Source: Synaphobranchus kaupii
Lineage: Eukaryota; Chordata; Actinopteri; Anguilliformes; Synaphobranchidae
Assembly (NCBI GenBank): GCA_029718625.1
Contig: CM056380.1
Span: 98,568,780 to 98,632,779 of the forward strand
Length of the DNA: 64,000 bases
Direction of reading: 5' to 3'
Shown here piece by piece: positions 1-11,318 of the stretch; the stretch's first letter is position 1, and every line of letters starts with the position of its first letter. The position numbers were made by a program, and so were the translations under genes. Below the pieces are notes generated by a model. The model saw nothing but the letters and a program-made list of their open reading frames with translations, ran no database searches and was not told the origin of the DNA.

Positions 1-1300
1 TTAAAATACTTTTTTTTTTTTTTTCTTCTCAATCAGCTAACCAGACTATGTTCTAGCCTGTCTTTTCTTGGGATTACGACTGCTAATTCAACTTTATTGA
101 CATTACAATATAGCTTAATCTGCTTTGTTAGACTACAATTTAAAATGCATCTGGGAGAGTAATAACTTATTCTTGAAGGTTATTAATTCCCTCCTTCCCT
201 TAGCTTTAATTGATACATAAGCAAAACAGAAAGTATAGACTAATTTTTATGAAGCTGAAATCCCAATTTTATTGCTCAAGGAAATCCACAATTTAGAAGT
301 GAATGAGGTAAAGTTTAAAAAGGTTCAGAATTTGGTCACCAGAGGGCAAGAATAAAAATGTTAATAACAATGTCCTGAAAAACATAATGATGTCCTCTTC
401 TCTATTAATCTTTAACATTAGTTAAACTTTCTGGATTCACGATTCATCATGGTGATGATGTGATCCAATACAGCCCCACACTTTGCAATGCGTTTACCTT
501 GTTTACCATGTTTTTCAAAGTGTAGTAATAAAAATGACGGGCACTGGGGAAATTTAATACATGCAATGTAGTTCCAATCCTGGGAAAACTCCATCTCCTC
601 AGCAACATCACACACGTGACACAATGGTATTTTGTATTTAGACAACATCTATAAATCTCCAACCTTTCCCAATGTTTAAAGGCATTAATAGCACAAAACT
701 ACCTAAATCCGTTTTCCACTTCAGGGTAAGTTTTTTTTTCTTCCTTCAACCAGGCAAAGTACTTTGCTTAAGGGAGGCACACAACCATCGGGTCATGAGT
801 CCTGTGATCCAAATTGTAACTACAGGCAACACATGAATCCACAGAAAGGCAAGAATTATTTTCAGTTAATTATTTGCTTCCATTTCTACCTATGTAAAAA
901 CCTGTATAGTACCTGATCGCACCCACCCACCCACCCACCTCACTTAATGTTATGGCTTAAAGGCCTCTTCTAATAAATTAAAAAATAGATCAGTGGTTAC
1001 CATACATCATCATTTTACCATGTAGCCTATATATATTTTTTACTATTAAATTTTTACTAGAACTAGATGAAACACCTGCTTTAGATAATTAATCTGCAAG
1101 AAGAGCCAGACACGTACACACCAAGTAAAAGGCAAATTTGTCCAACCACACACTTTCCGGTGTATTTATTTTCACACAGACCCCACCTGGGATGCCATTC
1201 AAACACATGAGATATGTTTGTTGTCGTTTCATTGTTCCTTTATCTTAAATCAGGATGTAGGTTTGCGTGCCATACTATACCTGGCTGCCTGGAAGCTTAC
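1..1300 (-). other. rad18 intron 4 (partial)
   Basis: AT-rich intronic sequence. An open stretch of 76 codons lies on the minus strand at 418-648, but it resembles no RAD18 segment and lacks convincing splice borders. I do not call it. A short CCCA-type run lies at about 922-940. Confidence 0.6.
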
Positions 1301-1351
1301 GACTAGATCATCCAGGAGCCTGTTGTTTCTTAGATCCAGTTCAGTCATCGC
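1301..1351 (-). CDS. rad18: rad18 coding exon 4
   Basis: The exon is 51 bp, 17 codons in phase 0: AMTELDLRNNRLLDDLV. The acceptor is ATTTCAG and the donor GTAAGC. It matches the conserved T-E-x-D-L-(K/R)-N-N-R segment directly after the RAD18 RING. The next exon is expected to be long and to begin near K-S-(L/F). It is not seen between 1 and 1300 and must lie outside the window. Confidence 0.92.
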
Positions 1352-3447
1352 CTGAAATAACACAGAAGAAGTCCCCGGATGAGATGTGTGCCCTATTTCC
1401 TGTTGTTTGAGCTGAAGCTTCCACCACTAGACTGGCATATGGTTCAGCACTTAAACAGTTTCCCCAGATGAATCTGTTAAGTGTAAATAACTTTCCCAGT
1501 CAAAGACAAGCTTGAGAATCTATGTTCTCCATAGTTCAGAGGTAATTCTAATTTTCACCTATTAGAAATCATTAATACAACAATATTATTATTTTAATGC
1601 CTGACATTTGGAAACAAGATTCACAACATTGCTCATGAAGTAGGAGAAAATAATGAATGCAGTTGTCTCATAGCACGTTTTAGTTAAATTTACTTGCATA
1701 AATAGCCAATAAATAACAAACAGGAGCTGAAACACACAAAAATCAGGAGAAAGACATGCATGCAGGGTTTTGAAATTAGCACCTGCCACCAACCAAATAC
1801 TGGTAAAATTTTGATTGAGGCTTGTAATATTTTCTACTCTAAAAGCCACTTTGGCAGGTAACCAACTAGGTTGTGTTATATTGTAAAAGGTAACATAAAA
1901 TAAAAATTTGTAAAATTAGGTAAAATTAAAATGTAAAATGGCGGGTGATTTTTACAATCCACAAGCCACTCTGGCCAGTGGGTGAAAGAGTTAATTACAT
2001 GACCTGCATGCATGTCAGGAGAAAAATTGTATTAGGATATATAAGGAACTTGATTAGCTGAACACACAGAATATTTAACAAAAGAGACATGGGGGGGGGG
2101 GGGGGGGGGGGATGTTTTATTGGTATTGAGATATTGTACCAGTTGCAATTTGTAGCAGTATACCAGGCAATATGACACTGGCTCTAGTCATGTGTGTTGA
2201 AAGTTAAGCAACAATGGCTGAGCAAAGTAAAATAGATATGATGCAACAAATGCAACTGTGATATATGATACTGTAATGAACATTCTGACATATGGTGCTT
2301 ATAGTTATTCCTGCTTATTTATCATGTGCTGCTTACCATCATGGCCTTAACTGTGACTTTGGACAAAAGCATAGACAAAATGCATAACTGCAACACAAAC
2401 ACAAATGTAATTCTAATGTTTCTTTTTTTTTTTTTTTTTTAATGATTTGAGTCTGTCATTTGAGTCTGTCATTTTTCATTAACCAAAGGGGCAGCTTGAG
2501 GTCAAGTCATATCAAAACACAATGCATACTAATTAAGGACAAAAAATAAAAGATAATGAATGTACAAAAAAGAGAATGCACTATGTACTTACTAAATTAC
2601 ACACTGGACACTGCAGTTTATATGAGAGAAACTTCCTTATGCATAAGGAACAAACTGAAAGAAACAGCAAAAAATGCAAATTATTTTGAGGCATTGTAAA
2701 TATTACAGCATATACGTCATTCCAATTACTCATTTTAAGTTAAGGCAAACTAAGAAATAACTCATGAAAGAATAGCTACTTACAGTTGTGAGAGCATTTA
2801 GTCATCATAGTAATGTTGAGATAGTCAAAGCATATGGGACATCGCAGCAGAGCTTCTACGTTCTACACAGGAAGAAATATTCAAACAGTCAGCTGGCAAA
2901 CGGTGTATGCAAAATAAAGTGGTCTAATGATTGCTAAGTTAGATAACCAACAGGCTAGCGTGAAATTTCACGTATGCTGGCTAACCTTTCAGTCAACCAA
3001 GTTATATAGTAATCTTGTAAATTGCGTTAGCCATCTTGTGGACAGACAACTACGTCAAAGCAAGTTAACATTAGATGTACATATAGTTTACCTAACGTTA
3101 TCTAACTCTTGCTGGGAGCACACGTTTAAAACTTCCATTTTAATTTGCACTGTTACCAATGGCAATGCCTTCTGAAATACGGGGAAAGATATTTTAAATT
3201 AGCCGTACCAAACGAAACACTACAACATGTGCTAGCGGGCTAAATGTAGTGAAAATAAAGCCAGCCGACACCCTACAAAGTCACTGTATTGATGGCTGCA
3301 AAGCTAGTGTTGCTGTTTATACACGAGCAGTTAGCTCACGTTTAGTTAACAGTTACCCAGCTAACTTCATAGCTAGGTAAAGATTGTTGCACTTACTTTA
3401 AGGCAGACAAGAGGTGGTGGAAACTCTGGTTCCGTTAACACTGACAT
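1301..3447 (-). CDS. rad18: rad18, E3 ubiquitin ligase RAD18, 5' part (coding exons 1-4; continues beyond window start)
   Basis: Coding exons, in transcript order, are 3397-3447, 2784-2862, 2593-2654 and 1301-1351. All have GT-AG borders, and the phases join without a break. The product starts MSVLTEPEFPPPL and runs into a C3HC4 RING finger: the LLRCPICF pair in exon 2, KCSH at the exon 2/3 junction, CSLC and QCPVC in exon 3. It continues with TELDLRNNRLLDDLV in exon 4. RAD18 pairs with RAD6 (UBE2A/B) in the nucleus and monoubiquitinates PCNA at stalled forks, which starts translesion synthesis. The RING recruits the E2. The N-terminus, RING spacing and the D-L-(K/R)-N-N-R motif after it match vertebrate RAD18. 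The zinc finger, SAP domain and RAD6-binding region are expected left of position 1. The start was chosen because it is the first ATG of the exon and gives a RAD18-like N-terminus length. The identity also agrees with human gene order, where RAD18 lies downstream of SRGAP3 on the same strand. Confidence 0.93.
2091..2111 (+). repeat. G homopolymer, 21 bases
   Basis: An uninterrupted run of 21 G in rad18 intron 3. The exact length in an assembly is unreliable for such a run. Confidence 0.95.
2593..2654 (-). CDS. rad18: rad18 coding exon 3 (second half of RING finger)
   Basis: The exon is 62 bp, with acceptor TTTCAG and donor GTAAGT. After the split Phe it reads CSLCIRKFLSYKLQCPVCNL. This supplies the remaining four zinc ligands of the C3HC4 RING and the K-F-L-S-Y-K segment that is nearly invariant in vertebrate RAD18. 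Confidence 0.94.
2784..2862 (-). CDS. rad18: rad18 coding exon 2 (first half of RING finger)
   Basis: The exon is 79 bp, 26 codons plus one base. The acceptor is TGTGTAG and the donor GTAAGT. It encodes NVEALLRCPICFDYLNIT, then MMTKCSHN. The first C-x2-C pair and the C-x-H of the RING are present. The last base joins exon 3 to give Phe. Confidence 0.93.
3397..3447 (-). CDS. rad18: rad18 coding exon 1 (start codon)
   Basis: Seventeen codons, MSVLTEPEFPPPLVCLK, end in phase 0 at a consensus donor (AAA then GTAAGT). The acidic residue followed by a F-P-P stretch and L-V-x-L-K matches the N-terminus of vertebrate RAD18 just before the RING. The 5' UTR must lie just to the right. No upstream in-frame ATG was preferred. 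Confidence 0.88.
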
Positions 3448-3660
3448 TTTGCCTACAATATTTAATGCAACACTACTTTCGTTGGAATATTTTAAGCAAA
3501 CGCTAGCTAACTATTGTTGCTAACCTGAGTTCCTACAGCTTTTAATCAGAGCCGCGCATAATATTCAGAGCATCGCGATATATACGAACGAGCGACAGCT
3601 TCCGTCTACCGGTTCAATGGATTTCTATGGGAGCTGCTCATTGGAATATGAAGCCAGTTC
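3448..3660 (-). promoter_or_regulatory. rad18 5' UTR and probable promoter region
   Basis: Sequence immediately upstream of the rad18 start codon. It has locally more CpG than its surroundings (about 3550-3615), and an inverted CCAAT (ATTGG) lies near 3640. There is no clear TATA box. Placement rests only on position relative to the start codon. The transcription start cannot be fixed from sequence. Confidence 0.4.
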
Positions 3661-3974
3661 ATGGAGGCTGCCATGTTTGAATATGGGGATTTAGGGAACC
3701 AGAGCATGCGCACTGGTTGCCTAAACATAAAGGATCAAGATAAACCGATAAAAAACGCAGACCATAGACATGCATATGGGAAAAACTATTTGATCTGTCA
3801 AAAAACCGCAAAGATCTTTGCACCTTTTGTTTGATGTGAAATGTACCCATAATTATTGAATCAGTTATAACTACAACCTACACAGGAGAGTAGGCCTACG
3901 CCCCCAATGACTTTATCAGCTGTTATCGTAGCTACTGTATTTAAGGAGATAGACAACTGACTTCCAAAATAAAT

Positions 3975-3976
<2 letters not shown>

Positions 3977-4011
<35 letters not shown>
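3977..4011 (+). repeat. (TTA)n microsatellite
   Basis: About eleven tandem TTA/ATT units, with degenerate AT-rich continuation to about 4022. Confidence 0.95.
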
Positions 4012-4250
4012 GATTATTATTCTTATGTGCTTAGTCTTCGTCATCATCAAAATCATGAAAAGACAGAAATACTACAACTAATAGCATTTTTAATAACAGC
4101 ATTAGTAGCAGTGATAACAATATAGTAAAAATAATAATCAGCATCATAGCATCTTAATTTAAGAGCAACATATGCCATCTGTATTACTTATTCATTATTA
4201 TTAACCCTAGAAGACAAAGAACAGGCTGTCCGCAGTGCACACTGTTTCCC

Positions 4251-4409
4251 AAAAATCACATGGGAAAGTAAAAAAAGGTGCTCACTACATTAAAAAGGAG
4301 CAGCAAACGTTTCAGCGTATAGCTTTCCTCAGTGCTCCATACGCTATACGCCGTTTGCTGCTCATTTTTTAATGTACTGAGCGCTTTTTCACTTTCCCAT
4401 GTGATTTTT
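4251..4409. repeat. Inverted-repeat hairpin (possible MITE)
   Basis: The left arm begins aaaaatcacatgggaaagt and the right arm ends actttcccatgtgattttt, an exact inversion of 19 bases. The inner parts are also largely complementary (gcagcaaacg with cgtttgctgc). The whole is about 159 bp with a short loop, consistent with a small non-autonomous DNA element. No clear target duplication was found. Confidence 0.7.
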
Positions 4410-6794
4410 GCAAATAAATTGCTGCTAAAGCAAAATTTTTGACTTTGGTCTTTTTTGGGAGACAGCTTCCTTTGTTTGCTTGTTATTTATTTATTCATCA
4501 CGATTCATCATCAGGAAGAATGGACACAACAGGAACATGACGTTATTGCAGATAACATTACTAGTTACTTTAATAGTAATAATAATAGTAAATAACAATA
4601 TAATCAAAACAATAATGACACTGAAGGAGGATTCATGCAATCCTAGGTCTCCTGGGTGGAATGCTCAATGCATTCTGATACATCGGTTCCGTGCAGGCAA
4701 CTCTCTTCTAGGCTCTGCTCCAATCCCCTTCCGCAAAGTAATGTCACAGACTCATGCGCGTTCATGTGTTGCACTGGTGTGCCCGTGTAAGCATTTGTGC
4801 GCACTGTGACGTGGAAACATGCGGGACCAAATAGATAGGAATGAAAAAAATTGTATATCTTCTGTGGGGCTCAATAAAAGAAATCGGCCCGTGTAATTAG
4901 TAATGGTATGAAGAAATGTTTTAATTTAAAAGTACATTCAAAAATAGTATAATTTGGCCAGGGAAAAATGCAGTAACCACTCTAGTGGTTATTGCAGTTT
5001 AGTGCTTACTAAACCGCTAGAGTTTTGTGAACTTCAGGGAAATATCTAATGATTCCTGTATCAGCACTCACGTGGTCACGACTGAAAATTAAAATTTTAT
5101 CATTTCCTCCAACTGGCAACACATTATGTTATATATACACAACTAGTAGGCCAATGGAATTTTAGTCTATAGTCTTCTTGAAATGTAAGAAATTAGCCAT
5201 TGATAATCTAAATGGAGAGAGAACGTATTACTGTTGAATGGAACCAGCCATAATGTGGAATTGGTAGTGTGGGGCCCAGTTGAAATATGGACGAGTCTAC
5301 CTGTATATGCACTACATACTTACTAAAACATGGGTCAGTGCTTGGGAGGGATTGAGGTGAAACACAGGGGTGTAGCACCAAATAATTCTGGGCCCTATAC
5401 ATAAACGCCCCCCAACCCCCCCCCCCTAATGTAAAAGGAATATTATAGTTGATTTCATAATAATCCCACAGATTTTACACATATCTTTAGATATTAGTTT
5501 CAAAGATTATACACCTCTCTCCATCATCTACTGCTGCCTGTATCTGGTCTGTCTCTCTCTCCTCTCGCTGCCTGTATCTTGTATGTCTCTCTCTCTTCTC
5601 TGAAACATTCCACCATAATTATTTTTATACTGAAACACTCATCAGTTTCTGTCAATGACAATGATTGATAACATGAACTGACTGAGGAGTTTGACCGTGT
5701 CAAATTGGATTAAATTTATTGATGAATCTATTAAAATTAAAAATCTAACCCTGTAGGTTAATTTATGCTTGCCAAAACGCATGGGATGGAATAGGCGGGT
5801 CTGGCTTCGTGGCACCTGTGTGGGGGCGCGTGGGGTGCAAACCATGCTCTGCTGCGCCCAGCCTTCCATTGTAGCCCACGAGTTATCTGCCGATAACTTA
5901 GCATAAACAACGTATTTTCAACGATAGCCTACACTCTGTCGCGAGTGAGCTCTGCTTAGCCTACTATTCACTTTTTTTAAATATTATGAACATAAACCGG
6001 GGCGCGAGACCGGGGCTTCAAAATAAACAGCGTACCGATTAGACCATTCGGGCGTTGCTGTAAAAGAGCATGTGTGCTCAGTCAACCTACCCTGTATAAA
6101 TAAAGGTACAAATAAAAAAATTCAAAACTTCACAGTGGTCGCAAGTTGTGCTCGCCTTTCTTTTGAAATTATGCATTTTATCATTAACAGCAGTTTTCCC
6201 TCATTTTCGTTTCTTTCTCTTTCCTTATTTTCTTTTCTGAAACCCAGACTTTTTTTTCTTGGGTAAAGGCATGATTTGATGTTTGGGAGAAGAAGAAAGA
6301 GTAAACAGGGCTTAATCAATGAATATAAACGATCCTTTGGTACGATCCAGCATCAGCGATAGAAGCTGTCAGTGCGGGGAGGACTAAACCATTTGCCCCT
6401 TTGAGAGGAGGTGGGGGCCCCCACCGTGGGGGTAATATTTAAAAATATTTTTGAAATTTAGTCTCTTAACTTGTTTATTCAGCCAATATTAATTTAGATA
6501 TGAAACCTTTCATTCCAGGCTTTCCGTGTACTTGTTTGCAATGTGTAACTTTATTCCGTGGTAAGGTATGTATTTAAGAAGATTCTGGTTCTGTCATTTA
6601 TGGCCCCAATGGAAAGTCTCAACATCAGACTGTCTGGATTAAGCCAACATTTTTCTGAAATTAAAATTAAAGTTTGTGTTTGTAGACCATTGCATAAACA
6701 AGTGTGCATTGCTGTAGGCTAATGGATTTCAAAATCATCAGGATCCCCTTTCACGTAGTATCACAGCAAGAGTTTAATATGGCATGCTTTATTT

Positions 6795-6877
6795 TTGGAA
6801 TGGTTTTGGAATTGTTCTTTAAGGACCAAAGTTGTGACAACTTCGGTCTTTAAAGAACAATTCCAAAACCATTCCAA
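6795..6877. repeat. 83-bp near-perfect palindrome
   Basis: Arms of about 41 bp start ttggaatggttttggaattg and end with its inverse. I count two mismatches between the arms and almost no loop. It could be the core of a fold-back element or a transcribed hairpin. Confidence 0.8.
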
Positions 6878-9368
6878 CATGGGACTATTTCAAACATAAT
6901 GCCTATGCCTAAACATACTGTACTGGGGTGGCTTTCTCAATGCATGTGGTAGCGAAAAGTATGTTGTGAAAGTGTGTCTTGAAATATTCAGTCCACGATA
7001 TACTTTGGGAAAGAGTCGTGAAAATTTCAAGACATGTCTTCAAAAAGATTGTGAAATGTGTCATCAATTCTGAAGACACATCGGAATCGAGAAAGCCACC
7101 CCTGCATAGCAGTCAGTGATTGTTAGTATGAAGAATTGTTCTCATGCCCAGGCTATCAACAACTGCTATAAAAAATAGTGTGTATATTTTCCCCATTAGG
7201 TCAATGAAACAAAGCTTTTATGGTTTGCCAAACCAAATGAGTGAATATTTACAAGTTATTTACAAGACAAATAAAAATCACATAAAACTTCACCTTGGCC
7301 AGTTTAGGCAGTGCTACAGAGAACTAAATTGGGATGCATTGTGTTTTTGTATAAGTGCATATTTACTGGAAAACACTGCTGCAGGCTTTTCTCTTTTGCT
7401 GATAGTGTTGTGTATTTTATACACACAGGAGGGCTGTAAATCTGATGAGCTATTGCAGTTAGTTATTCCATTAGTTAATTATTTTCTAGTTTTGCCATCC
7501 AGCATCTGGTGTCCTAAAAAAGTAACAGTCCAAATGCACTTTATTTATTTACATTTTACTTAGATTTTTAGTTGTGATGTAATTTTCAAGGGGCGCATGC
7601 CCTGCTTAAAATCTACAAATCAACATGTTTATAGTGCAAAGAAATTATGTTTAAACTATATTAGGCCATAGTTACAGAGCTGCATTGCAGGGCTGGTTAC
7701 ATGTGACTGTGTGTCCACCAGTAACCACATTTACTTTGTTTATCCATTGCTTACTTTAATAATCTAACTCTGGCAGCCAAATAATCATGTTGCCTTCTTA
7801 TACAAAATAATGAGAGGTATGTTGGGTTGTGTTTGGCTAGCACTTGGGTAGGAAATAATTTGGAGAAACCAAGTTGGTGCTGGAAGTTTTGCTGGGCCAG
7901 TAGAAAAGTCGGAGCCAACTCAATTTAAATGAATTTCCCAAATGTCCTGTATTGAAACGTAATTGACTTTAAACTTAGCTGGTATGGAACACTGTTAGGA
8001 CCAATTCATCTAGTTCCCTGGTCTAGTGATGGTCTGGCCTTCTCACCTACAGTTGATTGACTCCACAATCCCCAGCATCCTCTACCCAAAGAAAATCCAG
8101 TTCTCAGAGTTTCCTGGTTAAACAATGTATAATTAAATATTTTATTAATAAGCATATACACCATTATGATACCATTATGTTTACTGGTGAAAGCTCTGAG
8201 CTGCTCAATCCCTTGATGCTTTTAACCATAACTAAGAATTTTAAATTGCAATGATTGAAAACACTGTCTCTAAATCTAAATACTGTCTCTGAACTCTGCA
8301 TTGAATTAATTATGAATTAACCTTGAGTATATGAATTAACCTACAGTATGCCCAATGCTCCTGATGGTGAAAACTTAACCCTTGTTCTATAAGAAAGATT
8401 CCTCCAGAAAGAGTCAGGTCTAGACAAGCTTTTTTCTACAGGGGTACATTTACATAAATTAGACCCTCTTTTCCAGCATAATAATTCAAATATTTAGCAG
8501 AGATTGAAGAAGAAAATGAGCTAGAACAGATATTCTGTACCACTTTTAATGGCCAAGTGACTTTCTGTAATTCTTTCTTTCTTTCTTTCAGACAAAGATA
8601 ATAAGAAATTCATCACATTTTTATTTAAATTAAATCCAATCAGATTGCCAATCAGTGTGCTGCACTGCCACAGATATACTTTACTTTAGAGTGCTTTTAA
8701 AAAGTTATCATTCATTTAAAAATGAAAGAAAACCTATTTGATCTTGTGGGCAAAGAGATGCTTTTAAAATTAAAAAAATTGTTGACTTTGTGATACTTGT
8801 TAATCAGAGGGTTTAATTCAGTCTCTCTTTGGTAAAAAAACAAGAAAAGTTATTTCTCCATAAATGCAAAAAGAGGGTGACTACATTAAATCAGTTTTTG
8901 TATGTTCTGATGGGGCTTAGATAGTGGCTATTTGCATGGTATGATCATCCAATATTCTCTGACAGAGTGTGATAAGAAACAACCAAAGAAACAACCTTTA
9001 ATGGGTAGAAATATTCTCTGATAGAACCTACTTCATTTAAAAAATAATGCTTTTGAAATGCACTTCACACTTACGGATGTATAGTGATTACCAAAAATAA
9101 ATGTAAAAAGCAGATACGTACGTTCATATTCCAGACAGTAATATTAAATTGTACATGCTGTGGAGGTTCTGGTGCAAGAAACCAGACTCTCCCTTATTGG
9201 TTAGATTCGAACATAAAAGCTGAAAGTAAAAAGCTGAAGTGAGAGCTGCCACTGAACACACAGGGTCAGTCTCAAAAATAAAGTCCCAAACACATGGACA
9301 GAGCCTGCACTCTCATTTCAGCCAGGAGTGAATATTTGAAGTGGCCTGCACCACTCTAGGATTTTATC
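6878..9368. other. Intergenic, no gene recognised
   Basis: AT-rich sequence. The longest open stretch (7144-7563, plus strand) has no motif, no exon borders and ordinary AT-rich composition, so I treat it as chance. A short TTTC run lies at about 8573-8590. Confidence 0.55.
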
Positions 9369-9896
9369 TTAAAGTGATACTGCAGTCAAAAACCGACTTT
9401 TCCCATTGAAAACCGATGGTTTGGGTTAGATTATGATCATACACAACTGTTTTTGTCCGAAAATCTCATGTTTAGTCAAAATGGGTGTTTTCTGAGTTTC
9501 TGTGTAGGCTTACCAATACGCTGGTTTCCGGGGGGTCTGTGACGTCACGAGATCCTGAACATAAAAATTGGTGGAGTTGAGGTGGTCCTAGGGGTGGTCT
9601 CGGCTGGGCACGTGGTATAAAAGCAGAGACCAACGTTTTTTTTTTTCCTCTTTGAGACTGAGACCCTTGTACTGCTAACTAGCTTGTTCAAGTTCAAATG
9701 CGAATTGCTTTGTATTACTGCTAACATTAATATTACGACTTATATCGACACACCCTCTCACTCCTTGACCGTATGAATAATATTCATAATATGACTACGT
9801 GGCATCATCGTCATATGACCACACCTACTCACGAGTTCCAGTTCAAATTGAAGCGGTAAAAAAGGCCTTAGAAAAGGCTCTGCAGTATCTCTTTAA
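9369..9896. mobile_element. TTAA-flanked non-autonomous DNA element, copy 1
   Basis: The ends are inverted: TTAAAGTGATACTGCAG on the left and CTGCAGTATCTCTTTAA on the right, both starting at TTAA. A diverged second copy lies at 38218-38640. The two copies share the subterminal blocks cattgaaaaccgatg, ccgaaaatctcat and gtggcatcatcgtcatat. TTAA ends suggest a piggyBac- or Kolobok-like transposase in trans. The internal part carries a perfect CRE (tgacgtca, 9540-9547) and a TATA box (tataaaag, 9616-9623). No transposase is encoded. Confidence 0.8.
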
Positions 9897-11084
9897 GTGA
9901 TCAGTAACATTCTCCGGCGGCCCTCACTATTTTCACACCACAAGTATGCTAACTCTGAAGCTCTGTCTGCACTGGGCAGTCAGGGTGCACCCAGAAACAA
10001 TATGACCCACAATTGAGGAGCAAGGGACTTTCACACCGGTCTGAATGAATGACCTTATTAATACGCTTTTGTCTGGTTTATTTCCCAATTCCCATGTCAA
10101 ATATTTGAGGATATATTGTATGTCATGATCCAAGGGGACTGATAATGGCAATATAAATTTATCACTGAGTTGGTGAGCTAATATGCAGGGGTTAGTACAA
10201 AGCTTGTTTTAGATTCTCTCAGCGAAAGTCATATTTCCAGTCTTATGAATTTGTTAGGAATTCTGAATGGGTCAACATCTATATTAATTTCTTCTTTTTT
10301 CAGTTTTTCTAGCATTCACAAAATAGGATTGTTCCCTTCCGTCTATATTTGACACTCTTATTAGATATATGGTACCCAATAGTGTGATGTGTAAAATATT
10401 CTCTGTTGCCCTTGGGTCCAGAAGCACATTTTTTCACATACTGTTTCATTCACATGGACTGTAGGTAGATGTGTGTGAATGGCTTCCCATAGTACCAGTG
10501 GGCACACCCAGCCATTCCCAAACGTTCTCAAAATGTAACTCATTGATTAACTTTGAAAGTTAGATACATGTATTGGTCATGGTGTCAATATTTCAATGAA
10601 ATACATTTAACTCCCCAAAGCCATCAGTACCACTCAATATGGCCACTAAATCCAGTCAATTACATCAGGTGCATGCATTGCTTCTGGGAGTGTGTACATT
10701 TTTCCCTAACAATTTTTTTCCTAATTAGTCTTTTATCCACAACGTTCTTTCCAAAGTAGGAAAGCCTAGTCAAAATGTATAAGCCTAAGCAACTACGTGC
10801 AACATACTCCATGAATTCAGGAGGGTGTGACACTCTCCTCCAAAGCAAATGTCGCCAACAGCTACTTCCTTTCTTCTTTTCTATATTTTGAATCATATTC
10901 ATCTCATTTTATTATCAATCAAAGTAAAGACAGACTTGGTATTCGTGTCACAGTCACGTTCCGAACCGTAATTCAAAGTTGCCAGACATAATACTTGAAA
11001 GCCTTGTGGAGGCCTGGCTGCAACCTCTGGTTTTTGTCTCCGATGACCCAGTGTCAGGATGCTGTGGCGACGAGCTTGGCCTGA
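9897..11084. other. Intergenic, no gene recognised
   Basis: No exon-like or repeat structure beyond short simple sequence. Open stretches on both strands are short and have no recognisable domain. Confidence 0.5.
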
Positions 11085-11242
11085 CTGTTGAGGAGCAGAT
11101 CTTCCTGTGTCTGCCAGAACCATACACAGCCTGTGTACTGTTGAGGAGCAGATCTTCCTGTGTCTGCCAGAACCATACACAGCCTGTGTACTGTTGAGGA
11201 GCAGATCTTCCTGTGTCTGCCAGAACCATACACAGCCTGTGT
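11085..11242. repeat. 53-bp tandem repeat, three copies
   Basis: Units start at 11085, 11138 and 11191, each beginning ctgttgaggagcagatcttc. They look identical except for the truncated end of the third. The identity implies recent duplication. Short open frames here (for example minus strand 10954-11265) are products of the repeat and not genes. Confidence 0.93.
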
Positions 11243-11318
11243 TGTAATGATGCCCCAGAGGTCACCTCCAGACGAGCAACATTACCATTGATTTGGCAGA
11301 AATGTGTTCACTTAGCTA

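Larger units (their letters stand above)
3661..6794. other. Intergenic, no gene recognised
   Basis: Apart from the repeats listed separately, I see no exon-like segment here. The stretch holds a TTA microsatellite, the 4251-4409 inverted repeat, and C-rich and CT-rich tracts at 5409-5426 and 5520-5600. Open stretches on either strand are short and have no recognisable motifs. Confidence 0.6.

Noticed and set aside
418..662. Overlapping minus-strand open frames (76 and 71 codons) inside rad18 intron 4
   Set aside because: Neither matches the next expected RAD18 segment. No good splice borders and no known domain.
7144..7563. Plus-strand open frame of 139 codons
   Set aside because: AT-rich, no motif, no splice or promoter context. 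Consistent with chance.
11085..11242. CRISPR-like array suspicion for the 53-bp units
   Set aside because: The units are contiguous with no unique spacers, and the genome is a vertebrate's.
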